Positions 1-9,439 of a stretch of 64,000 nt of DNA are shown here, in pieces. Below the pieces are notes generated by a model. The model saw only the letters and a program-made list of their open reading frames with translations, did not search any database and was not told the DNA's origin. The position numbers and the translations under genes were made by a program. Origin of the DNA: Draconibacterium mangrovi (lineage in GTDB: Bacteria; Bacteroidota; Bacteroidia; Bacteroidales; Prolixibacteraceae); assembly GCF_010586825.1 (NCBI RefSeq), contig NZ_JAAAGB010000001.1, forward strand, positions 1,302,001 through 1,366,000, read 5' to 3'. Each line of letters starts with the position of its first letter. Positions within the stretch are counted from its first letter, which is position 1.

Positions 1-2
1 AC

Positions 3-1190
3 ACCTGGGGATGGAAAAAAATTGCAGCCGACCAGGGCGATGACGTTCCTGAAAAAGTTTGGCAGGCTTATGTTGATATTTTCCATAAAACCTTGCCCGA
101 CGTGGTGAATGAATTCGATCCTTCGCGCAGCTATTGGGGATCAAGTCCGTCATCTGGTCTTGGCGTACAAGCCGATCTTGTTAATGGCGACGAACACTAC
201 TGGGGCGTTTGGTGGGCCAAAGAACCGTTTAGCACTTATGCCACTCACCTGGCGCGTTTTATGAGCGAATACGGATTCCAGAGTTTCCCTGAAATGGCGT
301 CGGTACGTAAATATGCCGAGCCTGAAGATTACGATATCTACTCGGAAGTGATGGAGTCGCACCAGCGCTCATCGATTGGTAACGGAACCATCGAATATTA
401 CATGCTTCAGGAATACAAAAAACCAAAAGATTTTGAGTCGTTCCTGTATGTAAACCACGTGCTGCAAGCTGATGGAATTAAATTCGGATTGGAAGGACAC
501 CGTCGTGCCATGCCGTTTTGTATGGGAAGTTTGTACTGGCAGATCAACGATGTTTGGCCCGTGGCTTCGTGGAGTTCAACCGATTACTATCAAAAATGGA
601 AAGCACTGCAATACTACGTTAAAAAAGGATTTAGCCAGGTTTTGGTTAGCCCGTACGAAGAAGGAATTAAGTTTAAAGTGGGTATTGTTAACGACCGACT
701 GGAGCCAATTCAAGCCGAGCTTCGTATGCAAATGGTTGATTTTGATGGCAAAGTGATTTGGGAAGAAGCTCACCTGGTTGATATTCCTGCCAACTCGAGC
801 GACGACTATTTCGATGTAAACAAAAACGAGTGGCGTTACCAATACAGAAGAAATCTGAAAAACGTTGTATTCACCACCGAACTGGTTGAAAATGGTAATG
901 TTCTTTCGAAAAACTACTACTACTTCCTGCCATTTAAAAACCTTAGCGTTAAAGCACCACAGGTTGAATATGCAATAACAAAAGCCGATAACGGTTTTGA
1001 CATTGCGCTAAGAACCGACAAACTGGCGAAAAACCTGTTCCTGGAAATTGGCGACGAAGAAGGTTTCTTCTCCGACAATTACTTTGATTTACTGCCAAAC
1101 GATAAGGTATCGATCCACTTAAAAACCGATATTTCGGAAGAAAAGCTAAACGAAGTACTTACCATTCGTACTTTGGATGATGCTTTTTAA
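3..1190 (+). CDS. GH2 beta-mannosidase, C-terminal part (5' end outside window)
   Basis: The reading frame is already open at base 3, so the gene starts upstream of the window; 395 residues are visible. The motif SEYGFQSFPE (bases 264-293) matches the nucleophile region of family 2 beta-mannosidases, and the Glu encoded at 267-269 is the expected nucleophile. The aromatic-rich stretches WGVWWAKEPF and YWQINDVWP are typical of the barrel and its exit in this family. The last ~200 residues look like the beta-sandwich domains that close GH2 mannosidases. It would remove terminal beta-mannose from manno-oligosaccharides. Its signal peptide, if any, cannot be seen. The gene ends before a perfect 22-bp hairpin that may serve as its transcript end. 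Confidence 0.85.
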   Translation, partial: TWGWKKIAADQGDDVPEKVWQAYVDIFHKTLPDVVNEFDPSRSYWGSSPSSGLGVQADLVNGDEHYWGVWWAKEPFSTYATHLARFMSEYGFQSFPEMASVRKYAEPEDYDIYSEVMESHQRSSIGNGTIEYYMLQEYKKPKDFESFLYVNHVLQADGIKFGLEGHRRAMPFCMGSLYWQINDVWPVASWSSTDYYQKWKALQYYVKKGFSQVLVSPYEEGIKFKVGIVNDRLEPIQAELRMQMVDFDGKVIWEEAHLVDIPANSSDDYFDVNKNEWRYQYRRNLKNVVFTTELVENGNVLSKNYYYFLPFKNLSVKAPQVEYAITKADNGFDIALRTDKLAKNLFLEIGDEEGFFSDNYFDLLPNDKVSIHLKTDISEEKLNEVLTIRTLDDAF

Positions 1191-1195
1191 TCGAT

Positions 1196-1260
1196 AGTCA
1201 TGTTGAGCGTAGTCGAAGAATCTTAACATACGAGATGTTTCGACTACGCTCAACATGACT
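1196..1260. repeat. Perfect 22-bp inverted repeat (hairpin)
   Basis: Arms 1196-1217 and 1239-1260 are exact reverse complements around a 21-nt spacer. The arm contains TGTTGAGCGTAGTCGAA, which resembles dispersed intergenic repeats of Bacteroidota as I remember them. It lies 5 bp after the GH2 stop codon. It has no long T-run, so it is better called a repeat than a standard intrinsic terminator. Confidence 0.8.
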
Positions 1261-1373
1261 CCTCGTTAATAAACATTTCGGTTTGCTATACCCAATGTTG
1301 ACATCCCGCTGTTTAAAACAAATCCTCCCGCACATTTTTATTCCCTTTCAATTTCCCGACCTTTAAGCTCAAT

Positions 1374-1901
1374 ATGAACTTATTTATTGTACTCTTTTAT
1401 AGCATTCTGTCTATTTTCGTTGGCAAACCGGCCGAAAAAACCGAGGTGTACCTTGAAAAAGGAGGGCAACTGATCGCATTTCAGGCCACCGGCGAAAAAG
1501 GGAAAGTGAGCTTTAAACACCTCGACGAAGGCAGCTACAAACTACTTTTGGTTTTCCCGCAACAGGACGGAAAATACATAAAGGAAAAGCCCAAACACGA
1601 AACCATGACCAAAGCCACTTACAACCCGAAAAACAAAACTTACTATTACCAGGGAACTGAAGGTTTTTTCGCCATAAAATTCAGAGATCTTTCAAAGATT
1701 AAAAGCCAGAATTTTTCAGCGATATATCGGGAAGAGCAAGATGGAGAAGATACATTTAACGCAATTGCTGAATTTGGAATTCACAAGGCCGGAGGATCGA
1801 TAGTAATTTTTGTAGAAGCTATTACTGCTGCACAATTCAAAAAAGCCTCTGATAAAATTGGACAGGATATTTCTACTCAGTCCATTCGGGGGATAAAATA
1901 G
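1374..1901 (+). CDS. Small secreted protein with beta-sandwich-like N-terminus
   Basis: 175 residues. The first ~16 residues form a hydrophobic signal-like segment (MNLFIVLFYSILSIFVG). Residues ~25-60 (a VYLEKGGQLIAFQATGEKGK-like run, then SFKHLDEGSYKLLL) have the spacing of carboxypeptidase-regulatory/SpaA-like beta-sandwich modules, which decorate surface or periplasmic proteins. The rest is polar and not recognised. No catalytic motif is visible. It stands alone between the GH2 gene and a bidirectional hairpin. The start ATG at 1374 is the first in frame and precedes the signal segment directly. Function unknown. Confidence 0.6.
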   Translation: MNLFIVLFYSILSIFVGKPAEKTEVYLEKGGQLIAFQATGEKGKVSFKHLDEGSYKLLLVFPQQDGKYIKEKPKHETMTKATYNPKNKTYYYQGTEGFFAIKFRDLSKIKSQNFSAIYREEQDGEDTFNAIAEFGIHKAGGSIVIFVEAITAAQFKKASDKIGQDISTQSIRGIK

Positions 1902-1911
1902 TTTTAAAGGA

Positions 1912-1955
1912 TTCAGCGGGTGAGTTTAAAACGTAGATTTAACTCACCCGCTGAA
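1912..1955. terminator. Bidirectional hairpin terminator
   Basis: The 19-nt arm starting at 1912 (TTCAGCGGGTGAGTTTAAA) pairs with TTTAACTCACCCGCTGAA across a 7-nt loop. It lies between the convergent stop codons of the secreted protein (1901) and kbl (1965), so it can end both transcripts. Confidence 0.8.
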
Positions 1956-1964
1956 TTTCATTAT

Positions 1965-3152
1965 TTAAATAATACCCAATTCTTTTCCAACCTTGGTGAA
2001 AGCATCAACAGCCCTGTCGATTTCCTCGAACGAGTGAGCAGCCGAAAGCTGAACCCGAATCCTTGCTTTTCCACGAGGAACTACAGGGAAACAGAATCCG
2101 ATAACATAAACGCCTTCTTTTAAGAGTTCATCGGCAAATTTTATGGCCAGTGGTTCATCGTAAACCATCACCGGAACAATAGCGGTATCGCCTTTCACCA
2201 AATCAAAACCGGCAGCTTCCATTTTCGTTCTGAAACGATCGGCATTTGCCATTGTTTTGGCTGGCAGATCAGCTCCACCCGAAAGCATTTCGATAACCTT
2301 CATAGTTGCTCCAACTGTTGCCGGTGCCAAGGTATTCGAGAACAAATACGGACGCGAACGTTGACGCAACATGTCGATGATCTCACGGCGACCTGATGTA
2401 CAACCTCCGTTACCACCACCCATGGCCTTTCCGAAAGTGGTTGTTATAATATCGATCTCGCCAAGTAAATCGTAATGTTCGGCAGTACCACGTCCGGTTT
2501 TTCCGATGTAGCCAGTTGCATGCGAATCGTCGACCATTACTAATGCATCGTATTTTTTGGCCAGCTTAACAATGTCGGGTAAGTTGGCAATATCTCCATC
2601 CATCGAGAAAACACCATCGGTAACTATTAAACGGTATTTCGCGCCCGATGCATCTTTTAAACACTGCTCCAGCTCTTCCATATCAGAGTGTTTGTAACGA
2701 AAACGTTGCGCTTTACACAAACGCACCCCGTCGATAATCGAAGCATGGTTTAACTCATCCGAAATAATCGCCGAATCAGCACCTAAAAGTGGCTCAAAAA
2801 CGCCGCCGTTGGCATCAAAACAGGCACAGTATAAAATCGTGTCTTCAGTTCCCAAAAACTCAGAAACTTTTTCTTCCAACTGTTTATGAATGGATTGTGT
2901 TCCGCAAATAAAACGCACTGAAGAAAGTCCGAATCCCCAGTCGTTCATTATATCCTGCGCTGCTTTAACCACCTCCGAATTGTTGGCCAGCCCCAGGTAA
3001 TTGTTGGCACAAAAATTCAGTACCGTCTCTCCGGTCGACACTGCAATTTCAGAGCTTTGCGAAGTGGTAATAATCCGTTCGCTTTTATATAATCCCTGCT
3101 CTTTTAATTCTTCGAGCGTGTTTCTTAGGTCGTTCTTAATTTTTCCGTACAT
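1965..3152 (-). CDS. kbl: 2-amino-3-ketobutyrate CoA ligase (glycine C-acetyltransferase)
   Basis: 395 residues, the usual length of Kbl. This PLP enzyme of the alpha-oxoamine synthase family converts 2-amino-3-ketobutyrate and CoA to glycine and acetyl-CoA in threonine breakdown. Visible motifs are the PLP-binding Asp-His region MVDDSHATGYIGKTGRG and the Schiff-base lysine in TTFGKAMGGGNGG. The C-terminal RIRVQLSAAHSFEEIDRAV is also typical. The start MYGKIKNDL fits family starts. The usual partner, threonine dehydrogenase, is not adjacent. A weak -7 like box (TTACTTTG, 3188-3181) lies ~30 bp upstream. AONS/BioF is the main alternative family member, but the N-terminal and central motifs fit Kbl better. 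Confidence 0.93.
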   Translation of the reverse strand: MYGKIKNDLRNTLEELKEQGLYKSERIITTSQSSEIAVSTGETVLNFCANNYLGLANNSEVVKAAQDIMNDWGFGLSSVRFICGTQSIHKQLEEKVSEFLGTEDTILYCACFDANGGVFEPLLGADSAIISDELNHASIIDGVRLCKAQRFRYKHSDMEELEQCLKDASGAKYRLIVTDGVFSMDGDIANLPDIVKLAKKYDALVMVDDSHATGYIGKTGRGTAEHYDLLGEIDIITTTFGKAMGGGNGGCTSGRREIIDMLRQRSRPYLFSNTLAPATVGATMKVIEMLSGGADLPAKTMANADRFRTKMEAAGFDLVKGDTAIVPVMVYDEPLAIKFADELLKEGVYVIGFCFPVVPRGKARIRVQLSAAHSFEEIDRAVDAFTKVGKELGII

Positions 3153-3326
3153 GATTTCAATTGTTTGTTAAACCAGTACACAAAGTAATGGAAAGCAATA
3201 GTATTAAACATTGATAAAAGGCAGAAATTTCAAGTTGACAGTTATCAGTCTCAGTTTGCAGTATTCGTTCAAAGTTACATCAATAAAACTGCTAACTGCC
3301 ACTGCTAACTGATCACTATTTTCTTC

Positions 3327-3334
3327 TATCTTTG
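3327..3334 (+). promoter_or_regulatory. Promoter -7 box of gltX
   Basis: TATCTTTG matches the Bacteroidota -7 consensus TAnnTTTG exactly. It lies 21 bp before the ATG at 3356, implying a leader of about 14 nt. It also argues against the upstream in-frame TTG (3332), which would sit inside the promoter. Confidence 0.75.
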
Positions 3335-3355
3335 CGCCAAATTAAAGAAAGAACA

Positions 3356-4882
3356 ATGAGCGAAAGAAAAGTACGGGTACGATTTGCCCCAAGTCCAACC
3401 GGGCCGTTGCATATGGGCGGTGTTCGAACAGCCTTATTTAATTACCTGTTTGCAAAGAAACACGGTGGCGAATTTATACTCCGAATTGAAGATACCGACC
3501 AAACCCGTTTTGTTCCGGGTGCCGAAGATTATATTATTGAAAGCTTGAACTGGTGCGGATTAACGCCGATTGAAGGTCCGGGAATTGGGGGCGATTTTGG
3601 GCCATACCGTCAGAGTGAACGGAAAGAGTTGTATAAAAAATATGCCGATCAGCTGGTAGAAAGTGGCTGGGCGTATTATGCTTTTGATACTCCTGAAGAA
3701 ATTGATGCTTTACGCCAAGCCGCGGAAGCCAACAAGGAAACTTTCTCGTACGGAATTGCCACGCGCGACAAGCTGAACAACTCGCTCAAATTATCGGAAG
3801 AAGAAGTTCAACAAAAAATAGCAGCAGGCAAAGCTTATGTTATTCGTTTTAAAATGCCTGCAGATACCGACGTTTCAGAGGACGATCTGATTCGTGGCAA
3901 TGTAACGTTTAACACCACAAAAAGTCTCGACGACAAGGTGCTTTTTAAATCGGATGGCATGCCAACCTACCACCTTGCCAATGTAGTTGACGATCATTTG
4001 ATGGAGATTTCGCACGTTATTCGTGGCGAAGAATGGTTGCCATCGATGCCGCTGCACGTTTTGTTATACAAAGCATTGGGCTGGGAGGCTACCAAACCTC
4101 GATTTGCACATCTTCCGTTGATTTTAAAACCTGTCGGAAAAGGCAAACTAAGCAAACGCGATGGCGACAAGCTGGGATTCCCCGTATTTCCATTGTTGTG
4201 GACTGATCCGAAAACAGGTGATGTTTCTCGTGGTTACCGCGAAGATGGCTATTTCCCTGAGGCGTTCATTAACCTGCTGGCATTATTGGGCTGGAATCCG
4301 GGAACCGAGCAGGAATTCTTCTCGTTGGAAGAGCTTGGAGAAATCTTCAGCTTAGAGCGCGTAGTGAAATCGGGATCACGTTTCGATCCGGAAAAAGCCA
4401 AGTGGTTCAACAAACATTATTTCCAGGAAAAATCGGTTGAGGAACTTTCAGAGTTATTCAAACCCGTACTTGAAGAAAAAGGAGTAGAAGCATCGGATGA
4501 AAAAGTAAATGCAGTAGTTGCCGAGATAAAAGAGCGCTGCGAATTTGTTTCCGAATTGTGGGATCAGAGCAGTTACTTTTTTGTGGCTCCTACCGAGTAC
4601 GACGAAAAAACAGTAAAAAAACGCTGGAAAGAAAATACATCCGGCCAGTTAGCTGAAATAGTAAACGTTTTTGAAACGGTTGAAAACTGGAAAGCCGATG
4701 CCATAAAAGAAGTTTTCTCGGCTTTTATGACTGAAAAAGAATGGGGATTTGGAGCCATAATGAATCCGCTTCGACTGGCGCTTGTTGGCGGAAATATGGG
4801 CCCCGACTTGTTTGTAATTTGCGAGCTGCTGGGTAAAGAAGAAAGCATTGCACGCATTAAGACAGCAATCGAAAAGATATAA
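3356..4882 (+). CDS. gltX: Glutamyl-tRNA synthetase
   Basis: 508 residues from ATG 3356. Class I aminoacyl-tRNA synthetase that charges tRNA-Glu with glutamate. The N-terminus has [13 protein letters not shown], with the HIGH-like signature at residues 19-22. The KMSKS-like loop [12 protein letters not shown] and the [10 protein letters not shown] motif are also present, and the all-helical anticodon-binding domain fills the last ~180 residues. Length agrees with bacterial GltX. The start is fixed by the promoter -7 box upstream. It is followed by a strong hairpin terminator and appears to be a single-gene unit. Confidence 0.96.
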   Translation: MSERKVRVRFAPSPTGPLHMGGVRTALFNYLFAKKHGGEFILRIEDTDQTRFVPGAEDYIIESLNWCGLTPIEGPGIGGDFGPYRQSERKELYKKYADQLVESGWAYYAFDTPEEIDALRQAAEANKETFSYGIATRDKLNNSLKLSEEEVQQKIAAGKAYVIRFKMPADTDVSEDDLIRGNVTFNTTKSLDDKVLFKSDGMPTYHLANVVDDHLMEISHVIRGEEWLPSMPLHVLLYKALGWEATKPRFAHLPLILKPVGKGKLSKRDGDKLGFPVFPLLWTDPKTGDVSRGYREDGYFPEAFINLLALLGWNPGTEQEFFSLEELGEIFSLERVVKSGSRFDPEKAKWFNKHYFQEKSVEELSELFKPVLEEKGVEASDEKVNAVVAEIKERCEFVSELWDQSSYFFVAPTEYDEKTVKKRWKENTSGQLAEIVNVFETVENWKADAIKEVFSAFMTEKEWGFGAIMNPLRLALVGGNMGPDLFVICELLGKEESIARIKTAIEKI

Positions 4883-4902
4883 TTGACACCACTTTATACC
4901 AT

Positions 4903-4936
4903 AAAAAAACCGGCTTGAATCAAGCCGGTTTTTTTG
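4903..4936. terminator. Bidirectional intrinsic terminator
   Basis: The stem AAACCGGCTTG / CAAGCCGGTTT has a short loop and T-runs on both strands. It serves gltX (stop 4882) on plus and the 10963-4957 operon on minus. Confidence 0.9.
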
Positions 4937-4956
4937 TAATCAGATCTCACTCTACA

Positions 4957-5202
4957 TTACTTTTTCTTTTTCTTCATAAAAAAGAAAACAGCTGCCGCGA
5001 TAACTACAACTGCAACAACAATAATTATTACAGTAGTATTCGATCCTGAAGCTTGTTCTGCACCAGCCAACTGCACTTCTTCCAAATACGAACTGTCCTG
5101 AGCACCCAAATTATCAATGTATGTTCCCTGGTCTTGCGCCATTAGCAACATGGTTGGTAAACTCATAATAAACAATCCGATCATTGCAATCACTCTCTTC
5201 AT
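4957..5202 (-). CDS. Small membrane protein with signal segment and lysine tail
   Basis: 81 residues. A signal peptide-like start (MKRVIAMIGLFIMSLPTMLLMAQ) is followed by ~30 polar, acidic residues. One transmembrane helix (TVIIIVVAVVVIAAAVFFF) and five lysines end the protein, giving the topology outside-in with a positively charged cytoplasmic tail. No known domain is recognised. It begins 23 bp after the stop of the GT-C-like gene and ends at the operon terminator, so it is probably the last gene of that unit. Similar mini-proteins occur as accessory membrane subunits, but no role can be assigned here. Confidence 0.65.
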   Translation of the reverse strand: MKRVIAMIGLFIMSLPTMLLMAQDQGTYIDNLGAQDSSYLEEVQLAGAEQASGSNTTVIIIVVAVVVIAAAVFFFMKKKKK

Positions 5203-5225
5203 TTCTCTAAATTTTAATATTTGTA

Positions 5226-7169
5226 TTACTTATTTAATTTCTCTTTCACTCTCTTCAATAGTGGTGCCGCATTTTTGTAGCGCGGATTCACTGCTATTAG
5301 CTCTTCCAAAACCGCATAACTTTCGTCAAACTTTCCCTGATCGAATAATTTTTGCGCCTCGAGCAGATACAACGGTTCGTAGTAAGGATGTATTGTCCTG
5401 CCTTTTTCCAATAATTGGTCAAGCTCAGCATACTTGCGTTGCGCCAGTTTCAAATTCGCCAAATTTACAAACATCCAAACATTATTGGGGTCTGTTTCCA
5501 GTTCCTTATTTAATAATACCTCGGCTTCGTCCCATTTCCGGTGTTTCAAAAGGTCGATTCCTTTAAAATCATCCTTCGATTGCCTTTCCAAAAGTACCAC
5601 CAGCGGATTGCCTTTGTGGTAGAAAGTCTTTACAATCCGCGTCGATTGCCAGGTGTCATTCTTCAGCAAATACGGATGAATATAATTAACCCCAAACAAT
5701 GCATAATCCCAATCTACCGAACTGCGTTCGAGGTAACGTGTGTATTGAAAATCGATGTTGGGTAACTTTTCGAAATAATTGGGCAACTGGCAATTCATCG
5801 CTACTGTGGCTTCTTTTTCACCAATTTCGGAGATCAAATAATCAGTCGCTTCCTTCATCCCGTGGAAATAATAGTCGTATTCGTAATTACTCCAAGCCGT
5901 TTTATTTCCTCCTGAAATGGCGTTGAAATAGATATAATCTGCCGGAAAAGTTTTCGCCTGGTGTTGAAAAGGCAAAATCATCAACACAAAAAACAGCGCG
6001 ATAGCCGGAATTTTCACCTTCTTGCTAATGTCAGATTTTATGAACTGAAACACTCCACTAACGGCCAAAATAACCATCACCGGAACCACAAATAACATTT
6101 GCCGCATACCGCTGTACAAGTTCGATCCGATAACAATTACATACACCACCGGGAAAAGCAGCGTAAAAAAGACGAACAACTCTATACTGAGTTGTTCGCT
6201 TAACGGTTTAGAAAACTTATAGGTTAAAAAGGCTATGAAGTATAGAGCCCCGAGCAAGATAAACTCGGGTGTTGCTATTAAAATCCATTTTATCAGGTAA
6301 TGCCATGGCAGCGATGAACTCCAGATTACCTCGCCTTCGAACAACTGTTTGATGCTGATTTTGTAGTGCTCCATTACCGATAAACTTTCGAACGGATGGC
6401 GCACAACGTCCTGCAAGGAATAGGGCCAGAATAATAGTCCGAGGAAATAACCTGCAAATACTATTACCAGCCACTGGCCCATTAACCTTACAAAACAAGA
6501 TTTAGTTGAAACGATATATTTAAGTAAAAAAGGCTTCGAAAGAACGATAACCACAATTCCCAATCCGAGGTAGGCAAAAAGAATTAACCCGCCAATCCGC
6601 ACCGAACAGGTAAAAGCGATGGCCAGTCCAAGACCGGTCACGGTTTTCCAGCTCACTTTCGGAAATTGTTTTAAGTATTTTATTATGAAGTAAATGCCTG
6701 CCATATAACCGGCTGCAAACGGAACATCTTTTAAGTTGCCAAATGCCTGACCAAACAAACGTGGCGTGAGCATCAGCGATAAAACTACGGTTGCTGCCAC
6801 CCAGTATGAATTGCTTATTTCTTTTCCCAATAAACCGGCAAAAAGCAGTAGAAGGAAGAAAAATACAGCTCCCGTAAAATGTCGAGTCAGAAATTCATTT
6901 TCGATGGAGAATACACGGTTGATCAGTGCAGTGAGGTTATCAACCGACTGACCGTAATATTTCAGGTTGTCAACAGGAGTATCAAGGCACGATGCATCTT
7001 CGCCACCGGTGTAATACCAGTTTACCACCCGTTTGGCGTGCGGGTAATGCAACATTTCATCGACATTAACAGCCGCCTTTGGCGCTAACGACAGCAAGAT
7101 CGCAGCAGCAACAAACAAGCTGATGCAAAACACATTGCGTGCAGTTAATATGTCGGTTAATTTATTCAT
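5226..7169 (-). CDS. Multi-pass GT-C-like glycosyltransferase with C-terminal TPRs
   Basis: 647 residues. About ten hydrophobic helices span residues 15-400. The first periplasmic loop carries NVDEMLHYPHAKRVV, where the acidic pair is in the position used by GT39/ArnT-type polyprenyl-phosphate-sugar transferases. The last ~110 residues (from about 535) form TPR-like helical pairs, for example RKWDEAEVLLNKELETDPNN. By family, it would move a sugar from a lipid-phosphate donor to an acceptor on the outer face of the inner membrane. Its start overlaps the end of the GT2 gene by 8 bp, and GT2/GT-C pairs typically make and use the lipid-linked sugar. The acceptor is unknown. The exact GT family is uncertain. 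Confidence 0.7.
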   Translation of the reverse strand: MNKLTDILTARNVFCISLFVAAAILLSLAPKAAVNVDEMLHYPHAKRVVNWYYTGGEDASCLDTPVDNLKYYGQSVDNLTALINRVFSIENEFLTRHFTGAVFFFLLLLFAGLLGKEISNSYWVAATVVLSLMLTPRLFGQAFGNLKDVPFAAGYMAGIYFIIKYLKQFPKVSWKTVTGLGLAIAFTCSVRIGGLILFAYLGLGIVVIVLSKPFLLKYIVSTKSCFVRLMGQWLVIVFAGYFLGLLFWPYSLQDVVRHPFESLSVMEHYKISIKQLFEGEVIWSSSLPWHYLIKWILIATPEFILLGALYFIAFLTYKFSKPLSEQLSIELFVFFTLLFPVVYVIVIGSNLYSGMRQMLFVVPVMVILAVSGVFQFIKSDISKKVKIPAIALFFVLMILPFQHQAKTFPADYIYFNAISGGNKTAWSNYEYDYYFHGMKEATDYLISEIGEKEATVAMNCQLPNYFEKLPNIDFQYTRYLERSSVDWDYALFGVNYIHPYLLKNDTWQSTRIVKTFYHKGNPLVVLLERQSKDDFKGIDLLKHRKWDEAEVLLNKELETDPNNVWMFVNLANLKLAQRKYAELDQLLEKGRTIHPYYEPLYLLEAQKLFDQGKFDESYAVLEELIAVNPRYKNAAPLLKRVKEKLNK

Positions 7170-8079
7170 AAACCTCTTTTACCAGGTAAACCGGGCGCTT
7201 TTGCACCTCTTTGTAAATGCGGTAAATGTATTCGCCAATAAGGCCCAAAAAAGTAAGCTGCACCGAGCCAAAAAAACTGATGACCAAAAAGGTTGATGAC
7301 CAACCGGTTGGTGCGAAATGTGCCAACTTTGAGATCAAGGTATAAACAATGGCCAGCAGAAAAACTACCACGCCCAGCAAGCCCAAATACAAACACAGTT
7401 TTATGGGCCACTTCGAGAACGAATAAATGGCATCGGCAGCCAAAGCAAACAATTTTTTACTGGTCATTTTAGCAATGCCTTCGGCTCTATCCGGACGATC
7501 GTAAACAATTGTATCGTGCTGAAAACCGATAAAATTGCGGATGCCCGGGAAATAACGGTTCTGCTCGGTAAATTTTAATATGGCCGAAACAGCCCGGCGG
7601 CTCATAATACAAAAGTTACCCGCCTGTTCCAGCTGCTGTTCTTCCGAAATATTCCGGAAAATTTTATGAAATACATTGATGTAAAAGCGCTTGCTGAACT
7701 TTTCGCCACGCTCCGAACGCACAGCCGAAACCACATCGCCTTTGGTGGCACTTACTTTTTCGAAAAGCTCTTTTATCAGCTCCGGCGGATCCTGCATATC
7801 ACCATCCATCACTACTACATACTCGCCTTTAGTGTATTCCAAACCGGCAGCAATGGCGGCCTGCAATCCAAAATTCCGTGATAACGATATTACTTTTAAC
7901 TCCGGCTTCCTCGATTTCATTTCAAGAAGCTGTTGAAGCGTATCGTCGGCACTTCCGTCGTCAACACACACCACTTCGAAAGCTTCACCCAAAGTCATCA
8001 GGTTATGGTGCACTTCGTTTATCAGCAGCGATAAAACGTCGCTTTCGTTAAATAATGGTATAACAACGGATAGTTTCAT
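7162..8079 (-). CDS. GT2 polyprenyl-phosphate glycosyltransferase (GtrB/DPM-like)
   Basis: 305 residues. The N-terminal GT-A fold shows SVVIPLFNESDVL, the VVCVDDGSADDT nucleotide-binding Asp pair, and VVMDGDMQDPPE with the DxD-like motif. Two transmembrane helices near residues 230-290 match the GtrB/DPM1 architecture. Such enzymes transfer glucose or mannose from a nucleotide sugar to undecaprenyl phosphate on the cytoplasmic side. The downstream overlapping GT-C-like gene is the natural user of the product. Eight bp separate it from the upstream Gfo/Idh gene, supporting one transcript. The sugar cannot be told from sequence. Confidence 0.88.
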   Translation of the reverse strand: MKLSVVIPLFNESDVLSLLINEVHHNLMTLGEAFEVVCVDDGSADDTLQQLLEMKSRKPELKVISLSRNFGLQAAIAAGLEYTKGEYVVVMDGDMQDPPELIKELFEKVSATKGDVVSAVRSERGEKFSKRFYINVFHKIFRNISEEQQLEQAGNFCIMSRRAVSAILKFTEQNRYFPGIRNFIGFQHDTIVYDRPDRAEGIAKMTSKKLFALAADAIYSFSKWPIKLCLYLGLLGVVVFLLAIVYTLISKLAHFAPTGWSSTFLVISFFGSVQLTFLGLIGEYIYRIYKEVQKRPVYLVKEVYE

Positions 8080-8087
8080 GGTATGCT

Positions 8088-9428
8088 TTATGCTTTATGT
8101 TGAGTCCCTTGCAGCGGTACCGGGAATTCCATATCAACCGACCCCATTTCGTACTTATCCGGCCCCAGCTTTTCGTTCGAAGTCATCATTTCTTCCCAGG
8201 TTACTTTTTGCCCGGTGTAAGCAGCTGTTCGTCCCATAACCGCTGTTAATGTAGACTCAGCAGTACGGAATGCCTCTACCACCGGCTTGTTTGTACGGAT
8301 AGAAGTTACCAGGTGAATATGCTCCTGTACGTATGGAGAAACCGCCACAACTCCGGTAGAACGGCCATCCTTATTTTTTGGATATTCGTAAGTCCATTTC
8401 ACCGAACCATCGTGGTTGAAGACCGTGTTTTTACAGTTGGTGTAACCTTCGGTTCCCATAATCACCTCGCCAAGTTGGTTTGCACAACCATCAATCTGAC
8501 GTGAAAAACTGTGTGATGAAATACCATTTCCAAAGTCAAAATCAATGCTAAAGAAATCGTACTGGTCACCTGTTAATCTACGATGACGTCCGCCAAATCC
8601 GATAGCTGATTCGGGAGTTTTTCCCATAAACCAGTTTACAATATCGATGTTGTGTACGTGCGTATCCAGAATATGATCGCCACCCAACCAACAGAAGCTG
8701 TTCCAGTTACGTAGCATGTATTCCATATCGCTCCAACCTTCTTCGCGGGTACGGAACCAAACGTGCGACTGCAACCAATAGGCTTTGGCAGACACCAAAT
8801 CGCCGATAGCTCCTGATGCCACCTGGCGGTAAGTTTCCAGGTAATCGCGGCTGTGGCGACGTTGTGTTCCGGTAATTACCGACAAACCCATGCTCTCGGC
8901 TTTTTTAGAAGTGGCCATTATCTGGCGCGCTCCAACCGGATCAACACAAACAGGTTTTTCCAGAAATACATGTTTTTTTGCCTGCACCGCAGCATCAAAA
9001 TGCATTGGGCGAAAATGCGGAGGTGTAGCCAAAATTACCACATCCAAATCCACATCCAGCAAACTTTTATAAGCATCGAATCCCCAAAAACAATTGGCTT
9101 CCGGCACTTCAACGCGTTGTTTTAACAATTTATCGCGGCAATCCCAAACCTTATCTTCAAAAACATCGGCAAGTGCTACCAGATGTAAACCGTGCCCTGC
9201 TGCCAAAAAGTTCAATGCAGCGCCGGTTCCCCTGTTTCCACAGCCTACCAATCCTACTTTCAGGTCCTTACCATCGGGAGCCTGATCAAGTAACGGGGGA
9301 AATTCATAATCAACCTCTTTTGTTGTTTTTTTACAAGAACTCAGTGCATTTAAACCAATTACTCCGGCAGCACCGATTAATGCTGATTTCTCCAGAAAAT
9401 TCCTGCGTGATAGTTGATCTTTACTCAT
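8088..9428 (-). CDS. Tat-exported Gfo/Idh/MocA family oxidoreductase
   Basis: 446 residues. The N-terminus has a twin-arginine signal (SRRNFLEKSALIGAAG) followed by a possible lipobox, ALSSC. The Rossmann fold begins at LKVGLVGCGNRGTGA, a GxGxxG NAD(P)-binding motif, and the EKP motif (FLEKPVCVDP) carries the usual catalytic-region Lys. Tat export fits proteins folded with a tightly bound cofactor. Such enzymes oxidise or reduce sugar hydroxyls, often acting on glycosides at C3. It follows the cytochrome-SUMF1 gene by 11 bp, so an electron link to that tetraheme protein is an attractive but unproven idea. Substrate unknown. Confidence 0.85.
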   Translation of the reverse strand: MSKDQLSRRNFLEKSALIGAAGVIGLNALSSCKKTTKEVDYEFPPLLDQAPDGKDLKVGLVGCGNRGTGAALNFLAAGHGLHLVALADVFEDKVWDCRDKLLKQRVEVPEANCFWGFDAYKSLLDVDLDVVILATPPHFRPMHFDAAVQAKKHVFLEKPVCVDPVGARQIMATSKKAESMGLSVITGTQRRHSRDYLETYRQVASGAIGDLVSAKAYWLQSHVWFRTREEGWSDMEYMLRNWNSFCWLGGDHILDTHVHNIDIVNWFMGKTPESAIGFGGRHRRLTGDQYDFFSIDFDFGNGISSHSFSRQIDGCANQLGEVIMGTEGYTNCKNTVFNHDGSVKWTYEYPKNKDGRSTGVVAVSPYVQEHIHLVTSIRTNKPVVEAFRTAESTLTAVMGRTAAYTGQKVTWEEMMTSNEKLGPDKYEMGSVDMEFPVPLQGTQHKA

Positions 9429-9439
9429 TATATTTTGTT

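Noticed and set aside
1920-2123. 67-residue frame opposite the 3' end of kbl
   Set aside because: It lies on the strand complementary to a well-supported gene and begins within a terminator hairpin.
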